Assembly (NCBI GenBank): GCA_005884765.1
Contig: VAZV01000164.1
Span: 1 to 43,753 of the forward strand
Source: Alphaproteobacteria bacterium
GTDB taxonomy: Bacteria > Pseudomonadota > Alphaproteobacteria > Rhizobiales > Xanthobacteraceae
Length of the DNA stretch: 43,753 bases
Direction: 5' to 3'
The translations under genes were made by a program, and so were the position numbers. A model generated the notes under the pieces. It was given only the letters and a program-made list of their open reading frames with translations. It made no database searches and was not told the origin of the DNA. This document shows, piece by piece, positions 27,319-35,412 of this stretch (its first letter is position 1; each line of letters begins with the position of its first letter).

Positions 27319-29078
27319 ATAAGCGACAGTTTGGTGCGCGGCTGACAACGGACGGCACGTCCTTCCACCTTTGGGCGCCGGCGGCAAAGCGCGTGGAGCT
27401 GTTGCTGCACGAACCTCAAGCGATGCAGCGCGGCGACGATGGCTGGTTTTCCGCCGATATCGCCGGCGTGAAGGCCGGCGCACGCTACAAATTCCGGATC
27501 GATGACGAGATCGACGTGCCCGATCCGGCCTCGGCGTTTCAGCCCGAAGATGTTTCCGGTCCGAGCGAGGTGATCGATCACGCAAGCTACCCATGGCGCG
27601 CCCGGGATTGGCGCGGGCGGCCGTGGCAGGAAACCGTGCTGATCGAATCCCATGTCGGAACGTTCACGCCGGGGGGTACTTACCGCGCGATGATCGAACA
27701 GCTCGATCATCTCGTGCAAACCGGGATCACGGCGCTTGAACTGATGCCGCTTGCGGATTTCGCAGGCAAGCGCGGCTGGGGTTATGACGGCGTGTTGTGG
27801 TACGCGCCCGACAGGGCCTATGGCCGCCCCGACGATCTCAAGGCCTTGATCGACGAAGCCCATCTGCGCGGGCTGATGGTGTTCCTCGACGTGGTCTATA
27901 ATCACTTCGGCCCCGAAGGAAATTATCTCGGCCGCTACGCGCCAAAGTTCTTCACCGAAGCCCACACGCCATGGGGCAGCGCGATCGACTACCGCGTGCC
28001 GCAGGTGCGCGCCTTCGCCATCGAGAACGCACTTCAGTGGTTGGGCGATTATCGCTTCGACGGGCTGCGGCTCGATGCCGTCAATACCATCGTCGAAGTG
28101 GGCGAAGTTCCGATCCTGCACGACTTGAGTGCGGCGGTTGGCCGGCTTGCCGCGGAAACCGGGCGGCACATTCACCTGGTGCTCGAAAACGGCGACAACC
28201 ACGCGAGCCTGCTCGATCCCGCGCAGGAACCGCCGCGCGGCAAATATCGCGGCCAATGGAACGACGACTATCACCACGTTTGGCATGTGATGCTGACCGG
28301 TGAAGCCCAGGGCTACTACGGCGACTATCAGCGTTCGCCGCGCGGCGACCTTGCACGCGCGCTTGCCTCAGGCTTTGTCTATCAAGGCGAAGTCTCGGCT
28401 TTTTGGGGCGGCAAACGGCGCGGCGAACCCAGCGGCCGGCTGCCGCCGTCAGCCTTCGTCAATTTCCTGCAAAACCACGACCAGATTGGTAACCGCGCGC
28501 TTGGCGACCGGCTCGAGAGCATCGCCGATCCAAGAGGGATCGAAGCCGCACTCGCGCTCACCTTGCTGGCGCCGATGACGCCGATGTTGTTCATGGGCGA
28601 AGAATGGGGATCGAAAACGCCGTTTCCTTTCTTTTGTGATTTCCAGGGCGAGCTCGCCAACGCGGTCCGCAACGGACGACGCCGGGAATACGGCTGGGCC
28701 TACGCCAAATATGGCGATGAAGTGCCCGATCCGCTTGCAGCGGCGACATTTGAATCGGCCGTTCTCGATTGGCAAACCTGCAAGACAGCGGCGGGCGAGA
28801 TGCGGCTGGCGCTGGTGCGCCAGCTTCTTGCGATCCGTCAACGCGAGATCGCGCCGCGGTCAGCGGGCGCAGCCTTTGGCGACGCGCGCGCCAACGACAA
28901 CGGCTTGCTGACCGCAAGCTGGCACATGGGCGATGGCGCGATGCTGCTCCTCACAGCCAATCTCTCGGCAAATGAGCTTGCCAGCACATCAACGCACGCA
29001 ACCGGCACGCCGATCTGGGGCGGCGAGGCCGGCGACCTGCTCCCGCCCTGGTCGGTGTTCTGGCGCATCGGAGGCTAA
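27315..29078 (+). CDS. treZ: Malto-oligosyltrehalose trehalohydrolase
   Basis: This 587-residue GH13_10 enzyme releases free trehalose from maltooligosyltrehalose. The N-terminal module begins FGARLTTDGTSFHLWAPAAK. The barrel has ESHVGTFTPGGTYRAMI, GYDGVLWYAPDRAYGRP, DVVYNHFGPEGNYL, the nucleophile in GLRLDAVNTI (D254), HLVLENGDN (E291), and NFLQNHDQIGNRALGDRL with LFMGEEWGS near the end. It overlaps glgX by 4 bp and is followed after 2 bp by treY, its partner enzyme. Confidence 0.96.
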   Translation: MNKRQFGARLTTDGTSFHLWAPAAKRVELLLHEPQAMQRGDDGWFSADIAGVKAGARYKFRIDDEIDVPDPASAFQPEDVSGPSEVIDHASYPWRARDWRGRPWQETVLIESHVGTFTPGGTYRAMIEQLDHLVQTGITALELMPLADFAGKRGWGYDGVLWYAPDRAYGRPDDLKALIDEAHLRGLMVFLDVVYNHFGPEGNYLGRYAPKFFTEAHTPWGSAIDYRVPQVRAFAIENALQWLGDYRFDGLRLDAVNTIVEVGEVPILHDLSAAVGRLAAETGRHIHLVLENGDNHASLLDPAQEPPRGKYRGQWNDDYHHVWHVMLTGEAQGYYGDYQRSPRGDLARALASGFVYQGEVSAFWGGKRRGEPSGRLPPSAFVNFLQNHDQIGNRALGDRLESIADPRGIEAALALTLLAPMTPMLFMGEEWGSKTPFPFFCDFQGELANAVRNGRRREYGWAYAKYGDEVPDPLAAATFESAVLDWQTCKTAAGEMRLALVRQLLAIRQREIAPRSAGAAFGDARANDNGLLTASWHMGDGAMLLLTANLSANELASTSTHATGTPIWGGEAGDLLPPWSVFWRIGG

Positions 29079-29080
29079 CA

Positions 29081-31876
29081 ATGCCTCCGGCCATCCCGAT
29101 TTCGACCTATCGGCTGCAACTGACCGCGGATTTCGATTTCGACAAGGCCGCCCAAATCGTTCCCTATCTGCAGGCGCTCGGCATCACACATCTCTATGCC
29201 TCGCCGTTCATGACGGCGCGTAAGGGCTCTACCCACGGCTATGACATCGTCGATCACGGCAGGCTGAACCCCGAGCTCGGCGGCGACGCCGGCTTCGAAC
29301 GATTGAGCCAGGCGCTCAAGCACCATGATCTCGGCCTGATCCTCGACTTCGTGCCCAATCATGTCGGCGTGCATTTCGCCGATAATCCATGGTGGCTGGA
29401 CGTGCTGGAATGGGGTCCAGCCTCGCCCCATGCCGTTTCGTTCGATATCGACTGGGATCAACTCCCCTACCGGGCGCGAGGCGGCGTGCTGCTGCCGATC
29501 ATCGGTTCGTCTTACGGCAAGGCGCTGGAGCGGGGCGAGATCGAACTTCGCTACGATGCCGGCGAAGGCAGCTTCTCCGCCTGGTATTTTGAACATCGGT
29601 TGCCGATCGCGCCGGAGCGCTACGGCGAGATATTGCGGGTGATCGTGCGGGAATCCGGGGCAGAGGCCGGCGAAGCCGGCAAGCGCACGCTTGAGCTCGC
29701 GGCGCGCTACAAGGGATTGCGCCACCCCAACCGCGAGGAAGCGCCTCAGTTCAAGGCCGCGTTGAGAGCCATCGCGGGAAGCAGCGAGGTCATCGCGCGC
29801 GGACTTTCCGCCTATCGCGCGGGGCCGGATCGCTTCGCGTCGACGCTCGCGCTGCACCACCTCCTGGAACGCCAGCACTACAGGCTCGGCCATTGGCGGC
29901 TCGCCTCCAGCGACATCAACTACCGCCGCTTCTTCGACATCAATACGCTCGCAGGTTTGCGGGTCGAAGACGCCGGTACGTTCGCGGCCATCCATCGGAT
30001 GGTCAAGAGACTGATCGAAGAAGGCAAGCTGCAGGGCCTGCGGCTCGATCACATCGATGGCCTGCGCGATCCCGCGCAATATTTCGTCAGGCTCCGCCGG
30101 CTGATCCGCGACGCGCGGGGAGAGGATGCCGGACCGTTCTACCTGGTGATCGAGAAAATTCTGGGCGAGCACGAGAAGCTGCACGCCTTCGCCGGCATCC
30201 ATGGCACCACCGGCTATGAGTGGATGAACGCTATCGTCCAGGTCTTGCTCGACGAAAACGGTCTCGATCAGCTTGACGAGGTGTGGCGGCAAATCAGCAA
30301 TCGGGCGCCCCGGCTCGCGCCTGTCTTGCTGGAAGCCAAGCGCAGGGTGCTCGAGACCTTGCTGACCAGTGAGTTCACGGTGTTGTCGCGGCTGCTCGCG
30401 CGCATCGCCGCCGGACAATATACCACCCGCGATTATTCGGCTGACAGCCTGCGGCAGGCGCTCGAGCTCTATGTGCTGCATTTTCCGGTCTACCGCACCT
30501 ACCTTACTTCGGCGGGTCCGAGCGCGCATGACCGCGCGCTGATATCAGAGACGATCGAGCGGGCGCGCGCAAACTGGTTTGCCGCTGACGACGGCATTTT
30601 CGATTTCCTGCGCGATACCCTGACCATGGATCTGATCAAGCCTGGACGGCCGCACCACGGCAAGCCGCGCGTGCGCCGCTTTGCGCTGAAGGTGCAGCAG
30701 TTCACCGGTCCGCTGATGGCGAAGTCGCTCGAGGATACCGCGTTCTATCGCTATCACCGTCTGTTGGCACTAAACGAGGTCGGCGGCGATCCCACCGCCA
30801 AAGCGCTTTCCGTCGACGCGTTTCATCAGATGATGCGGGCGCGCGCCAAGGAGTGGCCGCACGGCATGACGTCGACCGCGACGCATGACACCAAGCGCGG
30901 GGAAGACGCCCGCGCTCGGCTGATCGCGCTCACGGAAATCCCGGGCGAATGGACCAGCGCGGTCGCGCGATGGAAACTCCTGAACGCGCCCCATCTCGTC
31001 ATCGAGGGCAACATGCGCGCGCCGTCGGCGACGGCGGAATATATGCTGTATCAGGCGTTGCTTGGTGCCTGGCTGCCAGGCGAGCGCGACAATTCCTTCG
31101 TTGAACGGATGCAAGCCTATGCACTGAAGGCCGCGCGCGAGGGCAAGCAGGAAACAAGCTGGCTCAATCCTCACAAAACCTATGAGGCAGGTCTGAAAAA
31201 ATTCATCGCGCGAATCTTGGATCGCGAGGCCTCCGCCGAGTTTTTGGATTCGCTGGAAACTTTCGGCCGGCGCTTGCAGCTCCTGGGTGCGCTCAATTCG
31301 CTCAGCCAAACCACGCTGAAAGCGACTGTTCCGGGCGTTCCCGACTTCTATCAAGGCACCGAGTTCTGGGACCTGTCGCTGGTCGATCCGGACAATCGCC
31401 GGCCGGTCGACTTTGCGGAACGCGCGGAAGTACTCGCGCTGGTTCGCGAACGCGATTGGCAAGGCCTCGCACAAAACTGGACCAACGGTCATCTGAAGCT
31501 GGCCTGGAGCAGGCATCTCCTGAAGCTGCGGAGCGAACTTGCCGAGGTCTTTACCCATGGCGATTATCAGCCGTTGCAAGTCAGCGGGCCACATCGCGAC
31601 CACATCATTGCCTTTGCGAGACGCCACGGCCGCGAGGCTGCCATCACCGTTGTTGCAAGATCGTTCGCGCCGTTCACTGAAAGCGGCCGGGCCTGGCCGC
31701 GCGCCGAACTGTTCGATGCGGCGCTCGATGCAAGGGGCTATTCCGTGAAAGGGTTTGCCGAGGCCGATGCGACGCAGCTGCGTCTCTCCGATCTCTTCAG
31801 ACATCTGCCGGCGGCGGTTTTGAAGGCGAGCTTCGTGAGCGCTGCAAAGCAGGCGAGAAAGCGCCTTCGCGCCTGA
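29081..31876 (+). CDS. treY: Malto-oligosyltrehalose synthase
   Basis: This 931-residue GH13_26 enzyme turns the reducing end of a maltooligosaccharide into a trehalose unit. Landmarks are the start PISTYRLQLTADFDFD, GITHLYASPFMTARKGSTHGYD, ILDFVPNHVGVHFADNPWW, INYRRFFDINTLAGLRVE, the nucleophile in GLRLDHIDGL (D323), FYLVIEKILGEHEKL (E358), and TSTATHDTKRGEDARARL. The position 2 bp after treZ completes the TreY/TreZ pair, and it is the last gene of the operon. Its long length, from large insertions, is normal for TreY. Confidence 0.96.
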   Translation: MPPAIPISTYRLQLTADFDFDKAAQIVPYLQALGITHLYASPFMTARKGSTHGYDIVDHGRLNPELGGDAGFERLSQALKHHDLGLILDFVPNHVGVHFADNPWWLDVLEWGPASPHAVSFDIDWDQLPYRARGGVLLPIIGSSYGKALERGEIELRYDAGEGSFSAWYFEHRLPIAPERYGEILRVIVRESGAEAGEAGKRTLELAARYKGLRHPNREEAPQFKAALRAIAGSSEVIARGLSAYRAGPDRFASTLALHHLLERQHYRLGHWRLASSDINYRRFFDINTLAGLRVEDAGTFAAIHRMVKRLIEEGKLQGLRLDHIDGLRDPAQYFVRLRRLIRDARGEDAGPFYLVIEKILGEHEKLHAFAGIHGTTGYEWMNAIVQVLLDENGLDQLDEVWRQISNRAPRLAPVLLEAKRRVLETLLTSEFTVLSRLLARIAAGQYTTRDYSADSLRQALELYVLHFPVYRTYLTSAGPSAHDRALISETIERARANWFAADDGIFDFLRDTLTMDLIKPGRPHHGKPRVRRFALKVQQFTGPLMAKSLEDTAFYRYHRLLALNEVGGDPTAKALSVDAFHQMMRARAKEWPHGMTSTATHDTKRGEDARARLIALTEIPGEWTSAVARWKLLNAPHLVIEGNMRAPSATAEYMLYQALLGAWLPGERDNSFVERMQAYALKAAREGKQETSWLNPHKTYEAGLKKFIARILDREASAEFLDSLETFGRRLQLLGALNSLSQTTLKATVPGVPDFYQGTEFWDLSLVDPDNRRPVDFAERAEVLALVRERDWQGLAQNWTNGHLKLAWSRHLLKLRSELAEVFTHGDYQPLQVSGPHRDHIIAFARRHGREAAITVVARSFAPFTESGRAWPRAELFDAALDARGYSVKGFAEADATQLRLSDLFRHLPAAVLKASFVSAAKQARKRLRA

Positions 31877-31878
31877 GA

Positions 31879-31896
31879 CTGCCGGAAACGCGGCAG
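31879..31896 (+). terminator. Short hairpin after treY
   Basis: CTGCCG and CGGCAG pair around a six-base loop directly after the treY stop, between convergent genes. There is no T-run. The position makes a terminator possible. Confidence 0.35.
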
Positions 31897-31907
31897 GCGG
31901 GCTCACG

Positions 31908-32219
31908 TCAATCGCGCTTGGTCAACAGCAGCTTGCCACGGTTCTTGATCGCGACTTGAGCGACCTCGGCAAAGCGCTGCAACAGCCATGGCAGCGTGAC
32001 CTCAAGCCGGACGTGATCGTCGGCGACATCAAGATGGCCGGCGGCCGCCTGCCCAAGCGCACGCACACGGAAATCCATGCGATTGTCTTCCCATCGCTCC
32101 TCGTCGACCTTGAGCACGGGAATGCTGGTGGCGGCACGCGTCAATCCCGCCTTGAGGCGCCGCGTTGCTTCCTCGCGGCCGAGGCTGTGCGGAATGGAAA
32201 CGACGAGCGGCGCAGACAT
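31908..32219 (-). CDS. Polyhydroxyalkanoic acid system (PHA_gran_rgn) family protein
   Basis: This small protein of 103 residues, MSAPLVVSIPHSLGREEATR, matches by memory the PHA-granule-associated family (PF09650-like). It has the features SIPHSLGREEATRRL, then DNRMDFRVRALGQAAAGHLDV and a C-terminal LPWLLQRFAEVAQVAIKNRGKLLL. In other bacteria such genes accompany polyhydroxyalkanoate synthesis, but no molecular activity is settled. GAGGAT lies eight bases before the ATG. It is divergent from the DUF3309 gene and convergent with treY. No pha biosynthesis genes lie in this window, so the link to storage polymers is by family only. Confidence 0.8.
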   Translation of the reverse strand: MSAPLVVSIPHSLGREEATRRLKAGLTRAATSIPVLKVDEERWEDNRMDFRVRALGQAAAGHLDVADDHVRLEVTLPWLLQRFAEVAQVAIKNRGKLLLTKRD

Positions 32220-32306
32220 CTCACGGATCCTCTGTTCGATCTAACGGCATGTAAGCGCACATCATTTGAAAAGAAGAAGAGACTTGGCTATCGCAATGCA
32301 GCGCAT

Positions 32307-32332
32307 GGAACTTTCGATATTCCTGCAAGTTT
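32307..32332 (+). promoter_or_regulatory. EcfG-like promoter of the DUF3309 gene
   Basis: GGAAC (32307-32311) is followed by 16 bases and AGTTT (32328-32332). This is the general stress consensus with one change (A for C in CGTT). Orientation and distance (about 55 bp to the ATG) fit the DUF3309 gene. Confidence 0.55.
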
Positions 32333-32379
32333 CCTCAGCCGGCGGCACGGCTACAAGCGCCCTCATGGACGGGCTGAGG
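32333..32379 (+). promoter_or_regulatory. Inverted repeat that could mask the DUF3309 ribosome site
   Basis: CCTCAGCC (32333-32340) and GGCTGAGG (32372-32379) are perfect 8-bp inverted arms. The right arm overlaps the ribosome site GAGGAGG (32376-32382). If transcription starts far enough left, the stem would hide that site. The predicted start near 32338 would remove part of the left arm, so the effect is uncertain. Confidence 0.35.
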
Positions 32380-32386
32380 AGGTTAA

Positions 32387-32551
32387 ATGTCAATCGGCAC
32401 GATCATCCTGATCATTCTCATCATCGCCCTGCTCGGCGGCTTCAGTGGCGTCGGAGGCGGGCCGTTCTATGGCACCGGCTACTACGGCGGCGGCGGCCTC
32501 GGCCTCGTTATCGTGATCATCCTGATATTGGTGTTGTTGGGAAGGATTTGA
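32387..32551 (+). CDS. DUF3309 family small membrane protein
   Basis: This gene encodes 54 residues: MSIGTIILIILIIALLGGF, a Gly/Tyr-rich middle (GPFYGTGYYGGGGLG), then a second hydrophobic stretch VIVIILILVLLGRI. Two short membrane segments around a glycine-rich loop are the mark of DUF3309, common in alphaproteobacteria, with unknown function. GAGGAGG four bases before the ATG gives a strong ribosome site. An EcfG-like box upstream suggests stress induction. It is convergent with ligD. Confidence 0.85.
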   Translation: MSIGTIILIILIIALLGGFSGVGGGPFYGTGYYGGGGLGLVIVIILILVLLGRI

Positions 32552-32590
32552 ACCACACTGTTGTCCGTGGTTTCGATGGATTTGCACGTC

Positions 32591-32606
32591 TGCGCCAAAT
32601 GGCGCA
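32591..32606. terminator. Perfect hairpin between convergent DUF3309 and ligD genes
   Basis: TGCGCC AAAT GGCGCA is a 6-bp stem with a tetraloop, followed by TTCC. It sits in the 72-bp gap between the two stop codons and could stop transcription from either side. A weaker AACCAC/GTGGTT stem (32551-32572) precedes it. Confidence 0.45.
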
Positions 32607-32623
32607 TTCCGGGATGACAAAGG

Positions 32624-35269
32624 TTAGGCTTTCGCCGCCAGCTTCTTGATCGCCGCCTTGATCGACGACGCCGCGTCATCGTAGCCCTGCCACGCCTTGG
32701 TCCTGGCGAGCAGCGCCGGCACCGAACGGATCGTGTATCGCTTGGGGTCGAGATCGCTCTTTACCTGCGCCCAGGTCAGCGGCATCGAGACGGTGGCGCC
32801 CTGGCGTGCCCGCGGCGACAGCGCCGCAACAGCCGTCGACATGCGATCGTTGCGGAGATAGTCGAGGAAGATCTTTCCCGTGCGTTTTTTCTTCGACATG
32901 TTGAGCAGGAAGCGCTCCGGATCGTCATTCGCCATCCACTGGCAGACGCCTTGCGCGAATCCCTTGGCTTCTTTCCAGCTCACCTTGTCTCTGCTGCCGT
33001 GGAGCAGCGGCGCCACCACGTGCAGCCCCTTGCCGCCCGTGGTCTTGCAGAAACTCTCGATGCCAACGTCGGCGAGGCGCTGCCGCATTTCCTTGGCGGC
33101 CTCGATCACCTCGGGAAAATCGACGTCCGGAGCGGGGTCAAGGTCGAACACCAACCGGCCCGGCGTGTCATAGGCGTAAGGCGCGCAATTCCATGGATGC
33201 AGTTCGAGGCCTCCGATCTGCGCGGCTGCAGCAAGACCTTCGACGCGATCGATCTGCAAATAGGGCTTGCGATCGCCTGAGACCCTGGCCAACTCGAACA
33301 GGTTGGATGCGCCTTGCATCGCATGGCGCTGAAAGAAACATTCGCCGTGGATTCCATCGGGCCCGCGGATGAGAGAACACGGCCGCCCCTTGAGATGGCC
33401 GATCATCCATTCGCCGATCTCCTCGAAATAACGGGCCAGATCAAGCTTGGTGAGGCCCTTGCCATCACCGGTCTCGGGCCAAAGCTCCTTGTCGGGCTTC
33501 GAAATAACGACGCCCATCACCACGGCGGATTTTGCATCGCTCTGCGGCCGCGCGGCGGCTGCCTTGCCCGATCTGGTGGCGGCGTTTCCGGCGGGTTCAG
33601 CGACTTCCGTCACCGCAGGCGTTTCCGCAGTCACTTCGCCGGCCGGCTTGTCCTGGCGCAACCCCTTGAACGCCGCCTGCCGGATGTTGCCGTCGCCGGT
33701 CCAGCCGGCAAACTCGATCTCCGCGACGAGCTCCGGCTTCAGCCAATGCACGTCGCTGGTCTTGCGGGGCGCGTTCTTGCCGCCAAACGGGCTGTTGTCG
33801 GACGCTGCCGCCTTGAGCGCCGGCATGATGCGCTTGACCTTATCCTGGCCGAAACCGGTGCCAACCGTCCCCACATAGGCGAGGTGGTCGCCGCGATAGA
33901 CGCCTGCCAGCAGCGAGCGGAATTTGCCGGCGGTCGTCTTCCAGCCGCCGAGCACGACCTCGTGCCCGGCGCGGCATTTGGCCTTGGTCCAGCTGTCGGT
34001 GCGGCCCGAATGATAGGCTGCGTTCAGCTTCTTGGAGATGATGCCCTCGAGCGCGAGCTTGCACGCCGACCGCAACACGGCCTCGCCGCCGCTTTCGAAA
34101 TGTTCGACATAGCGGATTTGCCTGGCTTTGCCCTTCCGGGCTTCCAGCAACTGCTTCAGTTGCGCCTTCCGTTCCCTGAGCGGAAGCGAGCGAAGATCCA
34201 TTCTGTTGGCAAACAACAGATCGAACGCGAAGAATAGAAGGTTGTCGGTTTTGCCGTCGGACAATGCGGCCTGCAGGCTGGAAAAATCCGGCGCGCCATT
34301 GTGGTCGAGCGCTGCGATCTCGCCGTCGACGAGCACATCGGGCAACGCGCCGGCTTCCTTCACGACAGCCGCGAACTTGTCGCTCCAATCCAGTCCCTTG
34401 CGGGTTTTCAACGTCGCCGCGCCGTTCTCGACGCGCAACTGCACACGGTAGCCGTCGAACTTGATCTCGTGACACCAGTTGTCGCCCGGCGGCGGGCGCT
34501 CGACGGAGGTACAAAGCTGCGGCGGGACGAAGTCCGGCATCTCAGCGACTTTTTTGGCTTTCGCCGCGACGGCTCGCGACGCCATCGTTTTGGCCCTCGC
34601 TGGCGTCGCGGGTTCGCCGCGGTTGGATTGCCAGACCGCGTCGGCCTTGCCGCGGCCGCTCCTCGCCGTCATGAATGGCTTCGGCGCGCGTCCCTTGCCT
34701 TTAGCAATCTGCTCCATCGAGCGTCCGGACGCGACGGAGCGGTCTGTTTCCAGGATGTCGTTGGCTTTGCCTTCCTGCGCGAATTCGTCGCGGTGCTTGA
34801 TCAGCAGCCAGTTGGTGCGCTTGCCGCCGGTACGGTCGTGGCGCATGCGCACCAAGACCCAGCTACCGTGAAGCTTCTCGCCGTCAAGCGTGAATTTCAG
34901 ATCGCCTTTCTTGAAGCCGCGCTCTGGATCGTCCGATTCCCAATAGCCGCGGTCCCACAGCTGGACCGTGCCGCCGCCATACTGGTCCTTCGGAATGGTA
35001 CCTTCGAAGTCGCCATAATCGAGCGGATGGTCCTCGACCTCCACCGCCAGCCGCTTGTCGTGCGGATCGAGCGAAGGTCCCTTCGTCACCGCCCAGGATT
35101 TGAAGACGCCGCCATATTCGAGCCGGAGATCGTAATGCAGCCGGGTCGCATCATGCTTCTGGATCACGAAGCGACGGCGCTTCGAAGGCGCCACCGGCAC
35201 CTCACCCGAAGGCTCCGAGGTCTTTTCGAAATCCCGTTTCTTGCGATAGGTGGAAAGATCTCTCAGCAC
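32624..35269 (-). CDS. ligD: Multifunctional DNA ligase D (phosphoesterase-ligase-polymerase)
   Basis: This 881-residue NHEJ enzyme has three domains. The 3'-phosphoesterase domain is at about 30-170, with [14 protein letters not shown] (H39, H45, D47). The ATP-dependent ligase is at about 235-540, with [12 protein letters not shown], where K270 is the adenylation lysine, and LVDGEIAAL. The primase-type polymerase is at about 590-881, with [16 protein letters not shown] (metal-binding D709, D711). With Ku it joins double-strand breaks. Between 550 and 590 is an Ala/Pro/Thr-rich linker. I chose GTG 35269 because AGGA lies six bases upstream; a TTG at 35275 is the alternative. ligD is divergent from ku with interleaved EcfG-type promoters. 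Confidence 0.96.
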   Translation of the reverse strand: MLRDLSTYRKKRDFEKTSEPSGEVPVAPSKRRRFVIQKHDATRLHYDLRLEYGGVFKSWAVTKGPSLDPHDKRLAVEVEDHPLDYGDFEGTIPKDQYGGGTVQLWDRGYWESDDPERGFKKGDLKFTLDGEKLHGSWVLVRMRHDRTGGKRTNWLLIKHRDEFAQEGKANDILETDRSVASGRSMEQIAKGKGRAPKPFMTARSGRGKADAVWQSNRGEPATPARAKTMASRAVAAKAKKVAEMPDFVPPQLCTSVERPPPGDNWCHEIKFDGYRVQLRVENGAATLKTRKGLDWSDKFAAVVKEAGALPDVLVDGEIAALDHNGAPDFSSLQAALSDGKTDNLLFFAFDLLFANRMDLRSLPLRERKAQLKQLLEARKGKARQIRYVEHFESGGEAVLRSACKLALEGIISKKLNAAYHSGRTDSWTKAKCRAGHEVVLGGWKTTAGKFRSLLAGVYRGDHLAYVGTVGTGFGQDKVKRIMPALKAAASDNSPFGGKNAPRKTSDVHWLKPELVAEIEFAGWTGDGNIRQAAFKGLRQDKPAGEVTAETPAVTEVAEPAGNAATRSGKAAAARPQSDAKSAVVMGVVISKPDKELWPETGDGKGLTKLDLARYFEEIGEWMIGHLKGRPCSLIRGPDGIHGECFFQRHAMQGASNLFELARVSGDRKPYLQIDRVEGLAAAAQIGGLELHPWNCAPYAYDTPGRLVFDLDPAPDVDFPEVIEAAKEMRQRLADVGIESFCKTTGGKGLHVVAPLLHGSRDKVSWKEAKGFAQGVCQWMANDDPERFLLNMSKKKRTGKIFLDYLRNDRMSTAVAALSPRARQGATVSMPLTWAQVKSDLDPKRYTIRSVPALLARTKAWQGYDDAASSIKAAIKKLAAKA

Positions 35270-35286
35270 GATCAATCCTGAACATT

Positions 35287-35322
35287 CAAATGGACTTGCA
35301 AATGGACTTGCACACGAGCTTG
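35287..35322. repeat. 12-bp tandem repeat in the ligD leader
   Basis: CAAATGGACTTG occurs twice in perfect tandem (35287-35298, 35299-35310). A third degenerate unit, CACACGAGCTTG, follows (35311-35322). It lies between the predicted ligD transcription start and the ligD start codon, so it would be in the 5' leader of ligD mRNA. It is outside ku if ku starts at 35413. Confidence 0.8.
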
Positions 35323-35349
35323 CAGTCTACCATGCGCCAACGCCCACTC

Positions 35350-35374
35350 GGAACCAAAACCCGCAACATCCGTT
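35350..35374 (+). promoter_or_regulatory. EcfG-type promoter of ku
   Basis: GGAAC (35350-35354), 16 bases, CGTT (35371-35374): a perfect match to the general stress consensus. The predicted start near 35381 leaves a leader of about 32 nt before ku ATG 35413, which has GGAGA at 35403-35407. It is interleaved with the ligD promoter on the other strand. Confidence 0.78.
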
Positions 35375-35382
35375 GGAGTTCC
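35358..35382 (-). promoter_or_regulatory. EcfG-like promoter of ligD
   Basis: On the minus strand GGAAC (35382-35378), 16 bases, GGTT (35361-35358), one base from CGTT. The predicted start near 35351 gives a leader of about 80 nt that contains the 12-bp tandem repeat. Confidence 0.62.
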
Positions 35383-35412
35383 GAAAATTGGCTGAAAACG
35401 CTGGAGATCGGC

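Noticed and set aside
35290..35412. N-terminal extension of Ku
   Set aside because: It would translate the tandem repeat and the interleaved promoter. Ku homology and a good ribosome site are at 35413.
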